From: Halieaceae bacterium | GTDB lineage: Bacteria > Pseudomonadota > Gammaproteobacteria > Pseudomonadales > Halieaceae | Direction of reading: 5' to 3' | Assembly (NCBI GenBank): GCA_002705465.1 | Contig: PAGS01000026.1 | Span: 1 to 7,139, forward strand | DNA length: 7,139 nt | Shown: piece after piece, positions 1-5,654 of the stretch | Position numbering within the stretch: the first letter of the stretch is position 1 | How the letters are laid out: each line of letters begins with the position of its first letter | Notes under the pieces: model-generated | Databases searched by the model: none | Seen by the model: only the letters and a program-made list of their open reading frames with translations | Told to the model about the DNA's origin: nothing | Position numbers and translations under genes: made by a program

Positions 1-313
1 TGTCGTGGACGATCATTCATCTGCGACGAACGTCACCGTTCGCCTGAAGCGACCTACCCGAATCCGCCGAGGGTCACGGCACTGGATTCCTATTTGGTCT
101 TGCTCCGAGCGGGGTTTACCATCGCCACGGTTGTTACCAGCCGCGCGGTGCGCTCTTACCGCACCTTTTCACCCTTACCTGCAAGCAGGCGGTTTCCTTT
201 CTGCTGCACTTTCCGTAGGTTCGCACCCCCCAGGCGTTACCTGGCGCTCTGACCCGTTGGAGCCCGGACTTTCCTCTGCCGCAGCGCAGCAGCGATCGCC
301 TGACCAACTCGCC
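1..313 (-). ncRNA. rnpB: RNase P RNA, bacterial type A, 3' end cut by window edge
   Basis: This is the catalytic RNA of ribonuclease P, which removes 5' leaders from pre-tRNAs. Read on the minus strand it has the universal blocks in order: GAGGAAAGUCCGGGCUCC (259-276), the P10/P11 region with GGUAAGGGUGAAAAGG and AGAGCGCACC (147-179), GGUAAACC and GAGCAAGACCAAAUAGG (89-120), CGGGUAGG (near 53-60) and AGAUGAAUGAUCGUCCACGACA at the edge. The P6 pseudoknot can be drawn as GGGUCA (250-255) with UGACCC (71-76), where E. coli has GGGC/GCCC, so the pairing is kept by covariation. P15 pairs GAAUCC with GGAUUC. The 5' end is placed about 7 nt after the proposed -10 box and is uncertain by a few bases. 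The last P1 strand and the terminator lie outside the window. An oddity is that the loop between P15 and P16 shows no GGU motif. Confidence 0.96.
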
Positions 314-317
314 CGCG

Positions 318-346
318 AGAGTAGCCGCTTAGCTGTGGCACCGCAA
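318..346 (-). promoter_or_regulatory. Probable rnpB promoter
   Basis: On the minus strand TTGCGG (341-346) and TACTCT (318-323) are separated by exactly 17 nt, and the RNA 5' end falls about 7 nt further on. Each box matches only 3 of 6 consensus positions. The stretch between -10 and start is all G/C (CGCGGG), as in promoters of stable RNAs under stringent control; that regulation is inferred. The -35 box begins only 2 bp after the rsmI stop codon, so rnpB can be transcribed on its own or by read-through from rsmI. Confidence 0.5.
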
Positions 347-348
347 GC

Positions 349-1185
349 TCACGCGTCTCTGCGGTGAGTGATGAGCCACTGATAAAGCTCCCGCGCCGGC
401 ATCCCCGTCATATCAGCCACTAATGCAGCTGCACGACGAGGCGGTAGCTCACTCGATAAGCGCTCTAGCCAAGCCGCTGTCTCAGGCGTCATTTCTGCCT
501 GAGTTGCATCGAGACCGGTGACCAGAATAACGGCCTCCCCCCTTTGCTGGTTGGGATCCCCTGCCACAAGCTTGCTGAGTGCTGAGAGCCGATCACGGAG
601 AATCGTTTCATGGCGCTTGGTCAGTTCTCGGCACACCGCGGCTTCGCGGTCTCCGAATTCACTGCTTATCGCATCGAGCGTCGCCGACAATCTGCGCGGA
701 GACTCGAAGAAAATAAGCGTCGACTCGATAAATCTCAGCGCTTTCAGGCGCTGCGCGCGTTGTCCCGACTTTGCGGGCAAGAACCCCTCAAAATAAAATC
801 GGTCAGAGGGCAAACCCGCCGCACTCAACGCGGAAGTGACGGCACTTGGGCCGGGAATCGGCACAACAGGGACATGCTCTCGCTGACACGCGGCAACAAG
901 CCGATACCCCGGGTCAGATACCAGAGGCGTGCCCGCATCCGAAATCAGAGCCACCGAGGCACCAGAACGCAATCGTTTCATCACACGCTCAATGTCCCTG
1001 GCGCTGCTATGGTCGTGATAACTCACAAGCGGCGTGCGCACGTCATAGTGCTGAAGTAACTTGGCAGAGTGCCGAGTGTCTTCTGCGGCGATCAAGTCCA
1101 CCGTCTTCAAAGTGTCGACAGCTCGCAACGTCATATCATCTAAATGACCAATGGGTGTCGCAACAACGTAAAGGCACGCTGACAA
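349..1185 (-). CDS. rsmI: 16S rRNA (cytidine(1402)-2'-O)-methyltransferase RsmI
   Basis: RsmI uses S-adenosylmethionine to 2'-O-methylate C1402 in the ribosomal P site of 16S rRNA, working with RsmH. The 278-residue product matches the family length (about 286 in E. coli) and has its tetrapyrrole-methylase-like motifs in order: ATPIGHLDD (9-17), AEDTRHS (34-40), SDAGTPLVSDPG (82-93), PGPSA (111-115), FYFEGFLP (130-137) and CRELTKRHET (185-194). The chosen start is TTG at 1183-1185. It leaves a typical short N terminus and has a strong Shine-Dalgarno sequence, GGGAGGGG, 5 nt upstream. An in-frame ATG at 1257 would add 24 residues unlike the family and would overlap lpoA. It is divergent from lpoA and lies directly upstream of rnpB. 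The function is well supported; the exact start is inferred. Confidence 0.96.
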   Translation of the reverse strand: MSACLYVVATPIGHLDDMTLRAVDTLKTVDLIAAEDTRHSAKLLQHYDVRTPLVSYHDHSSARDIERVMKRLRSGASVALISDAGTPLVSDPGYRLVAACQREHVPVVPIPGPSAVTSALSAAGLPSDRFYFEGFLPAKSGQRAQRLKALRFIESTLIFFESPRRLSATLDAISSEFGDREAAVCRELTKRHETILRDRLSALSKLVAGDPNQQRGEAVILVTGLDATQAEMTPETAAWLERLSSELPPRRAAALVADMTGMPARELYQWLITHRRDA

Positions 1186-1190
1186 AGTTA

Positions 1191-1198
1191 CCCCTCCC
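1191..1198 (-). promoter_or_regulatory. Ribosome binding site that fixes the rsmI TTG start
   Basis: The minus strand reads GGGAGGGG, then TAACT, then TTG. This is the only strong Shine-Dalgarno sequence near the rsmI 5' end, and it decides for TTG at 1185 over the in-frame ATG at 1257. Confidence 0.75.
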
Positions 1199-1201
1199 GT
1201 T

Positions 1202-1219
1202 TGGGCCTTCTTGGGCCCA
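1202..1219. promoter_or_regulatory. Inverted repeat in the rsmI leader / lpoA promoter upstream region
   Basis: The plus strand reads TGGGCC, TTCTTG, GGCCCA: a 6-bp perfect inverted repeat with a 6-nt loop. In the rsmI transcript it would form a hairpin (loop CAAGAA) ending 3 nt before the Shine-Dalgarno sequence. For lpoA it lies about 10 to 25 bp upstream of the -10 box, where a -35 element or a regulator site would be. Whether it acts as RNA or DNA is not visible from sequence. Confidence 0.4.
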
Positions 1220-1222
1220 CTT

Positions 1223-1238
1223 GCGGCTATACTGCCGC
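1223..1238. promoter_or_regulatory. Symmetric divergent promoter core for lpoA (+) and rsmI (-)
   Basis: The plus strand reads GCGGC TATACT GCCGC: 5-bp inverted arms around a -10-like TATACT (1228-1233, 5 of 6 consensus). The same bases on the minus strand give TATAGC (1226-1231, 4 of 6). Both genes could thus start from one opened region. No clear -35 box stands at the usual spacing on either strand. For lpoA, a start 7 nt after the -10 falls exactly on the A of the ATG at 1240, implying a leaderless mRNA. For rsmI the leader would be about 34 nt. This is inferred from position and sequence only. Confidence 0.55.
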
Positions 1239-1239
1239 G

Positions 1240-3048
1240 ATGAAGGCGAATGGTCACCCTCTCCGAGCCGTCTCCTCGGCGACATCGCCCGGCTGCGCGA
1301 GACCGGGTTCCGGCACCCTCGCGGCGCCGAACTTTTCCCGGTGTCTCGCGATCGCACTGATGTCGGTATTTCTCGCGGCCTGCGCGGGCACGACCATCGA
1401 AGTCACTCGCGCACCGGCCATCACCGGTCCGGGCAACGAATCACAGCCATTGCCCGTTGAGGGGGAACTACTTGACTTGGACGAAATTGAGCGCCTGACC
1501 GAGGTGGCGATCTCCGACTCCCTGCTACTCGCCCGCTACGAACGGGAGAGATTGATCTCCGAGCAATCCGGCGCATCGACATTGGTTGCGCTAGACAGCC
1601 GCCTGGCGTGGCTAGCCGGAGATATGGAAACTTGGACATCGCTTCTTGAAACACTGGCGAAAGACAACAGCGAAGCCGTTGACTTTGTTTTGCAAGAGAG
1701 AATCAAGCAAGCCGCTCTGGCCGAGGAGTGGATTCCTGCAGCGCTGCTATTGTTCGAATACATCTCAAGAAAACCCAGGACCGGGCACCGGGCTGCGCTC
1801 AGCGATCGGCTCTTCGCCTATCTCCTCCGCGCGGATGAGGCAGCCCTGCAAGCGGAGCGCGCGCGCGCGAGCAACGTTGCGTGGCAAAAATGGCTGGATA
1901 TGCAGATAGCTTATCGTCAGGGGTCCCGTGACTTCGCGGTCTGGCGCGACGGAGGCAACTTTCTGCCCGAGCAGCCAGTCGCTCCGCGCCACCTGGCAAA
2001 GGTGAGCGGGTCGCCCGCCATCCAATCCATCGCCTTGTTACTGCCGCTCAGTAGCAGCCTGGCAGTCGCCAGCGAGGCGGTTATCGGCGGCGCCATGAGC
2101 CAACTGTACCGACTGTTTCCAGATCCCAACCGCCGGCCCGCTATCGTGGCGATCGACTCTGATCAATACGATGATGCGGCCTCGGCCTATCAGGGCGCCA
2201 TAGACCGTGGCGCGGACATGGTTATCGGCCCCCTCACCAAAACCGGTGTCACTTCGGTTTCCCGACTCCCGAATCGAGCAATACCGATCATCGCACTCAA
2301 CCAGATCGAGGACCTTTCCTCACACAATCCGCAACAATGGCTCAGCTTTAGCCTGTCGCCGGAAGACGAGGCGCGACAGATCGCGGACATCGCTTTCGGC
2401 CAATCCTGCCGAGAAGCGATCGCGGTTGGCATGGACAACCCGCGTGGACGAAGACTGTTCGACGCTTTCAAGGCGCGGTGGGGTGAGCACGGAGGGAGAT
2501 TACAGGGAGCACTCTTGGTGGACGACCCTGCCGACACCAACCAAGCCATGGGCAAGCTGCTGGGGTCGGGCTCAAGTGACAATCGTATCCGAGCCATCGA
2601 GAGTGCCTTCGACCTACCCCTTGACGCTCGCGGCAGAGGCCGCAGCGATTTCGGGTGTATTTTCATGCTGGCGCCCGATCCTGATGTCGCGAGAACCTGG
2701 CGGCCGCTCTTGATCTTTCATATGACTGGCGACATTCCAGTATTCGCCACCTCGGCGGTCAATGATGGGCTCAAGGATCCGCGCAACCGCGACTTGAACG
2801 GCGTTCTGTTTCTCGAAGCGCCGGCAATGCTCCCTCCAGGAAATAGCGACCGCCTAGGGCGCCTGAGGGCATTAGGCAGAGACGCCCTGACACTCGCACA
2901 GCACTGGGAACAGATTGAAACCACCGAGCAGTGGGTTTTGCGGGGAGAGACCGGATTCCTGCGTTGCCGCCCTGATGGGTCGATCGAGAGAGCACTCGAA
3001 CTGGCTACTTTTGATGGTGCAGAAGTCCAGCCGCTCCGTTTACGATAA
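1240..3048 (+). CDS. lpoA: Penicillin-binding protein activator LpoA, outer-membrane lipoprotein
   Basis: LpoA is anchored in the outer membrane and reaches through the periplasm to stimulate the transpeptidase of PBP1A during peptidoglycan synthesis. The 602-residue product (E. coli about 680) has a hydrophobic segment at about 35-47 ending in lipobox LAAC with Cys48 as the lipidated residue. A helical TPR-like N domain follows (about 80-240), then a periplasmic-binding-protein-like LppC domain (about 260-600) marked by IALLLPL (264-270), IGPLTK (329-334), IIALNQ (350-355), GRRLFDAF (403-410) and FGCIFMLA (471-478). ATG 1240 is the only plausible start: no ATG, GTG or TTG occurs in frame until Met41, which would leave too short a signal peptide. 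It gives an unusually long 34-residue n-region. No Shine-Dalgarno sequence precedes the ATG, consistent with a leaderless transcript. It heads the lpoA-yraN-diaA-dolP unit. Confidence 0.92.
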   Translation: MKANGHPLRAVSSATSPGCARPGSGTLAAPNFSRCLAIALMSVFLAACAGTTIEVTRAPAITGPGNESQPLPVEGELLDLDEIERLTEVAISDSLLLARYERERLISEQSGASTLVALDSRLAWLAGDMETWTSLLETLAKDNSEAVDFVLQERIKQAALAEEWIPAALLLFEYISRKPRTGHRAALSDRLFAYLLRADEAALQAERARASNVAWQKWLDMQIAYRQGSRDFAVWRDGGNFLPEQPVAPRHLAKVSGSPAIQSIALLLPLSSSLAVASEAVIGGAMSQLYRLFPDPNRRPAIVAIDSDQYDDAASAYQGAIDRGADMVIGPLTKTGVTSVSRLPNRAIPIIALNQIEDLSSHNPQQWLSFSLSPEDEARQIADIAFGQSCREAIAVGMDNPRGRRLFDAFKARWGEHGGRLQGALLVDDPADTNQAMGKLLGSGSSDNRIRAIESAFDLPLDARGRGRSDFGCIFMLAPDPDVARTWRPLLIFHMTGDIPVFATSAVNDGLKDPRNRDLNGVLFLEAPAMLPPGNSDRLGRLRALGRDALTLAQHWEQIETTEQWVLRGETGFLRCRPDGSIERALELATFDGAEVQPLRLR

Positions 3049-3075
3049 TAGACCGGGACCGTTAACGAGTGACTT

Positions 3076-3426
3076 GTGGACTCCACCGGGCGCAGATGGG
3101 AACGACGCGCAGAGCGCTCTCTCAGGGGGCATGGCTTGACGACCATCGCCAGAAATTTCTCGGCCAAATGTGGGGAGATTGATCTGGTGATGCGAGACCG
3201 TGATCACGTGGCGTTCATTGAAGTGCGCTATCGCGGTCGTTCACGCTTCGGTAATGCCGCCAGTAGCGTGACGCTCAAAAAACAGCAAAAAATTGTGCGC
3301 TGCGCGCAACTGTTTTTACGAACGTTTCCCAAATGGGCGAACCATCCTTGCCGGTTTGATGTGATCGCTTATGATAGCGACGGGGGTATCGGAAAGCCTG
3401 TTTGGATCCGCGCCGCGTTCCAATAA
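3076..3426 (+). CDS. yraN: UPF0102 family protein YraN, nuclease-like fold
   Basis: YraN belongs to the UPF0102 family, whose fold and acidic residues resemble restriction-type endonucleases; its cellular role is not settled. The 116-residue product is of normal length. It shows the family signature: RNFSAKCGEIDL (26-37, with Glu34 and Asp36), VAFIEVRYR (45-53, with Glu49), FGNAASSV then a K/Q-rich helix (58-73), and the closing RFDV (93-96). The start is GTG at 3076; an in-frame TGA at 3070-3072 rules out anything upstream, and the next ATG would remove the GEIDL motif. The Shine-Dalgarno sequence is weak. It lies 27 bp after lpoA and 31 bp before diaA, the same neighbours as in E. coli. The family assignment is firm; a DNA-processing role is inference from the fold. 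Confidence 0.93.
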   Translation: MDSTGRRWERRAERSLRGHGLTTIARNFSAKCGEIDLVMRDRDHVAFIEVRYRGRSRFGNAASSVTLKKQQKIVRCAQLFLRTFPKWANHPCRFDVIAYDSDGGIGKPVWIRAAFQ

Positions 3427-3457
3427 TCTTCTTTTTGAGCACTGCACTGACCTTAAA

Positions 3458-4015
3458 GTGGACCTTTACCCAGCCATATCCGAATTTTTCCAACGTCATC
3501 TCAACGCCGCCAGCCTGATGGTGGATGAGATAGCGGGCCCTTTGGGATCCGCGGCGGAGCTGGCAGGCGCGGCCATCCTGCAGGATCAAAAGTTGCTCAG
3601 CATTGGACTTGGTCCTGACTGTGCAAGCGCTACCGTGTTTGCGAGCTTGCTGCACCAAGGCGTTCTCAGGGAACGACCTGCCTTGCCTGTTGTCGAAATC
3701 GCAGCGCATCAGATCGAATCTGTTAATGTTGGCGTCAGCTGGGCATGCCAGCGAATACAGGCGCTGGGACAGCCCGGTGACGTCGGGTTTGTCTTCGCCG
3801 CCTTGTTAAGCAACGCAGACATCCAGCGCTTGAGTCAGATAGCAGAGCAGCGGCAAATGCAATTGATCTGGTTTGGTAACCGCGGACCCGGCTTGAACAT
3901 CAACGACAATGACGAGGAGATAGAGACTCGCGTGGCACTAAACATGACGCTGGGGATTTGTGCGGCGAGGTTGATCGACATCCACACATTCGGGCCAATG
4001 GAGGGCAGTGAATGA
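3458..4015 (+). CDS. diaA: DiaA-like SIS-domain protein with degenerate ligand motifs
   Basis: In E. coli DiaA is a tetrameric SIS-fold protein that binds DnaA and promotes timely initiation at oriC; it is related to phosphoheptose isomerase GmhA. With GTG at 3458 as start the product is 185 residues (E. coli 196) and its N terminus lines up with E. coli DiaA; a longer reading from ATG 3371 would overlap yraN by 56 bp and add 29 unrelated residues. Landmarks include ERPALPVVEI (72-81), ALGQPGDV (102-109) and a C-terminal RLIDIHTFGP (171-180). The sugar-phosphate loops are lost: CGNGTSA-like has become IGLGPDCA (49-56), and STRGNS-like is AALLSN (114-119). Of the E. coli DnaA-contact pair Leu190/Phe191, Phe appears kept (178) and Leu is Thr177. 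The stop overlaps the dolP start. Identity rests on synteny and overall alignment; activity is uncertain. Confidence 0.85.
   Translation: MDLYPAISEFFQRHLNAASLMVDEIAGPLGSAAELAGAAILQDQKLLSIGLGPDCASATVFASLLHQGVLRERPALPVVEIAAHQIESVNVGVSWACQRIQALGQPGDVGFVFAALLSNADIQRLSQIAEQRQMQLIWFGNRGPGLNINDNDEEIETRVALNMTLGICAARLIDIHTFGPMEGSE
4000..4005 (+). promoter_or_regulatory. dolP ribosome binding site inside the diaA end
   Basis: GGAGGG lies 6 nt before the dolP ATG, within the last codons of diaA. With the ATGA stop/start overlap it points to translational coupling of the two genes. Confidence 0.7.
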
Positions 4016-4599
4016 AAAACTTCAGGTGCTATGTAATGATGCCAGTGCTACTGGGAATGATCAGTGGTTGCGGGTCCATCATGTCCAGCGCGGGTGCGGG
4101 CCCTATTGAAGAGGACCCCGGTGAACGCACTTTCGGGCAGCAAATGACTGACGAAAGCATCGAAACCAAAGCGAAAGTCAACATTAATGCCGCAGACGAG
4201 GGTTACGACACGGCACACCTCAGCGTCGTCTCATTCAACGGCTTCGTGCTTCTGGTCGGTCAGGTCCCCTCCGAGGAACTCAAGACCCTCGCCACGGACG
4301 TCGTGCGGAAGATCGAGGATGTCCGACGAATTTACAACGAGTTGGAGGTGGGTGAAGCGACAGGCGCGGGCGCGCGTACGAATGACACATGGATCACAAC
4401 TCAAGTGAAATCAAAGTTACTAGCCAGTTCAGACACCCCCGGACGTCGAGTAAAGGTAGTGACCGAAAATAGCGTCGTTTATTTGATGGGGCTGTTAACC
4501 GAAGCGGAAGCGGAGAGAGTCGCCCTTGAGGCGGCCGAAGTCGGCAGTATTGAACGGGTTGTGCAACTGTTTGAGCTGATTCCAGCGCCGCCTATTTGA
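4012..4599 (+). CDS. dolP: Outer-membrane lipoprotein DolP (YraP), two BON domains
   Basis: DolP is a lipoprotein at the inner face of the outer membrane that binds anionic phospholipid, gathers at division sites and supports envelope integrity and BAM function in E. coli. The 195-residue product (E. coli 191) has a lipoprotein signal peptide with lipobox ISGC and Cys20 as the lipid site. Two BON domains follow, about 45-113 and 124-192. Diagnostic stretches shared with E. coli are VLLVGQ (79-84), VYNE-like IYNE (107-110), NDTWITTQVKSKLL (124-137) and VVYLMGLLTEAEA (155-167). The ATG overlaps the diaA stop as ATGA and has its own GGAGGG site. It is the last gene of the plus-strand unit, and its stop codon overlaps the convergent sspB. 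Confidence 0.95.
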   Translation: MKNFRCYVMMPVLLGMISGCGSIMSSAGAGPIEEDPGERTFGQQMTDESIETKAKVNINAADEGYDTAHLSVVSFNGFVLLVGQVPSEELKTLATDVVRKIEDVRRIYNELEVGEATGAGARTNDTWITTQVKSKLLASSDTPGRRVKVVTENSVVYLMGLLTEAEAERVALEAAEVGSIERVVQLFELIPAPPI

Positions 4600-4966
4600 C
4601 AACCTTTAAACTGGGCCTGCTTCGACTCGCTGGGGGATCGGGGGGGGTGTCAGGCTCCTCTACGGTATCGAACACCATACCCTGGCCGTTCTCTCTCGCG
4701 TATATCCCCAAGATCGACCTGATAGGCACGGTGATATCAGTGGCGACGCCGCCAAAACGCCCGTTGAAATAAATGTACTCGTTACCCATATCTAGGCCCA
4801 CCACCGCCGTCGGAGAGACATTCAGAACGATTTGCCCATCGCTAACATAGGCCTGCGGTACCTCCACACCCTCTGTCTCGACGTCGACCAGAAGATGCGG
4901 CGTGCAATCGTTGTCGACTATCCACTCATAAATCGCGCGGATGATATAGGGGCGGCTGGAATTCAA
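4592..4966 (-). CDS. sspB: ClpXP specificity-enhancing factor SspB
   Basis: SspB binds the ssrA degradation tag and tethers tagged proteins to the ClpX N domain, speeding their destruction by ClpXP. The 124-residue product has the conserved body: SSRPYIIRAIYEWIVDN (3-19), HLLVDV (24-29), DGQIVLNVSP (43-52), FNGRFGG (67-73) and ILGIYARENG (85-94). A short Pro/Asp-rich linker (about 101-117) leads to the ClpX-binding tail RPSLKVVK (117-124), which equals the E. coli RPALRVVK tail. The linker is about a third of the E. coli length (165-residue protein). The only start that keeps the N terminus is TTG at 4966, with no clear Shine-Dalgarno sequence, 14 bp after the sspA stop; coupling to sspA is inferred. 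A run of eight C lies in the linker codons. The end overlaps dolP by 8 bp. Confidence 0.95.
   Translation of the reverse strand: MNSSRPYIIRAIYEWIVDNDCTPHLLVDVETEGVEVPQAYVSDGQIVLNVSPTAVVGLDMGNEYIYFNGRFGGVATDITVPIRSILGIYARENGQGMVFDTVEEPDTPPDPPASRSRPSLKVVK
4640..4647. repeat. G8/C8 homopolymer in the sspB linker
   Basis: Eight G on the plus strand (C8 in the coding sense, codons ACC CCC CCC for Thr-Pro-Pro), followed three bases away by a second run of five (4632-4636). A slip by one base would replace the ClpX-binding tail LKVVK while leaving the ssrA-binding body intact. It is a possible slippage site, and also a likely place for sequencing error. Confidence 0.7.
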
Positions 4967-4980
4967 GTGAGAACAGGGCC

Positions 4981-5628
4981 CTAGGGGCGCATCTCTCGCT
5001 CTTGTACTGACAAACTCTCCTGAAAGGATTCTCGACTGAACAGTCGATCCATGTAGTCCAAGAGCGGTTTGGACTGCTTGCTGGGGCGAATATCGACACC
5101 GAGTGAGGGCAGCCGCCAGAGGATCGGCGCCACACAGCAGTCAACCAACGAAAATTCCTCACTCATAAAGAAGGGCTTCTCAGAGAAAATGGGCGCGACT
5201 GCTACAAGGCTCTCTTTGAGTTCCTTGCTGGATTTACTAACTACGTTATCACTCCGAGACGACTGTATCGCGTCGACAAGGGCGGCCCAATCACGCTCAA
5301 TGCGATAAACAAACAGCCGACTCTCGGCCCTAGCCACGGGGTAAACCGGCAACAGCGGCGGATGCGGAAAACGCTCATCCAAGTATTCCATCATGACCTT
5401 CGACTCGTATAGGACCAGTTCGCGGTCCACGAGGGTCGGCATCGTGTTATAGGGATTGAGGTCTCCCAACTCGGCGGGCACAGCTCCCGACTCGGACTCA
5501 ACGAGCTCTACAGTCACGCCTTTCTCCGAAAGTACCAGCCTTACGCGATGGCTGTAATGGCTCGTATTGTCTGAGAAAAGGGTCATGGAGGATCGCTTGG
5601 AAACGATCCCTGAGGCATCATCTGACAT
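4981..5628 (-). CDS. sspA: Stringent starvation protein A, RNA polymerase-associated
   Basis: SspA has a glutathione-S-transferase fold without transferase activity and binds RNA polymerase to alter promoter use in stationary phase and acid stress; in several pathogens it controls virulence genes. The 215-residue product has the thioredoxin-like N domain (about 14-90) with RSSMTLFSDNTSHYSHRVRL (12-31), NTMPTLVDRELVLYES (61-76) and EYLDERFPHPP (81-91). The surface pocket PHP is at 88-90, followed by LPVYPVARAESRL. The helical C domain includes EEFSLVDCCVAPILWRLP and ends EREMRP. ATG 5628 is chosen because the N terminus then matches E. coli SspA in length; Met15 would cut the first strand. The leader is short, with an extended -10 promoter upstream and a weak Shine-Dalgarno sequence. 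sspB follows after 14 bp. Confidence 0.96.
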   Translation of the reverse strand: MSDDASGIVSKRSSMTLFSDNTSHYSHRVRLVLSEKGVTVELVESESGAVPAELGDLNPYNTMPTLVDRELVLYESKVMMEYLDERFPHPPLLPVYPVARAESRLFVYRIERDWAALVDAIQSSRSDNVVSKSSKELKESLVAVAPIFSEKPFFMSEEFSLVDCCVAPILWRLPSLGVDIRPSKQSKPLLDYMDRLFSRESFQESLSVQEREMRP

Positions 5629-5654
5629 AAGATTTCAACTAACTAACGGGTCGC

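Noticed and set aside
5..367. Plus-strand open frame of 120 codons antisense to rnpB
   Set aside because: It lies wholly over the conserved RNase P RNA, has no ribosome binding site and a composition set by the RNA's structure.
1201..1239. Upstream TTG start for lpoA at 1201
   Set aside because: It lies before the proposed -10 box, lacks a Shine-Dalgarno sequence and would add 13 residues before an already long n-region.
1186..1257. ATG start for rsmI at 1257
   Set aside because: The extra 24 residues are unlike the family, overlap the lpoA start and ignore the strong GGGAGGGG before TTG 1185.
1857..1867. GCGCGCGCGCG tract as a Z-DNA or regulatory element
   Set aside because: It is inside lpoA and is explained by Glu-Arg-Ala-Arg-Ala codons in a GC-rich gene.
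2190..2713. Overlapping long frames inside lpoA on both strands
   Set aside because: They are shadows of the high-GC lpoA frame, with no recognisable protein features or initiation signals.
3371..3457. ATG start for diaA at 3371
   Set aside because: It overlaps yraN by 56 bp and the added residues do not align with DiaA; GTG 3458 matches the family N terminus.
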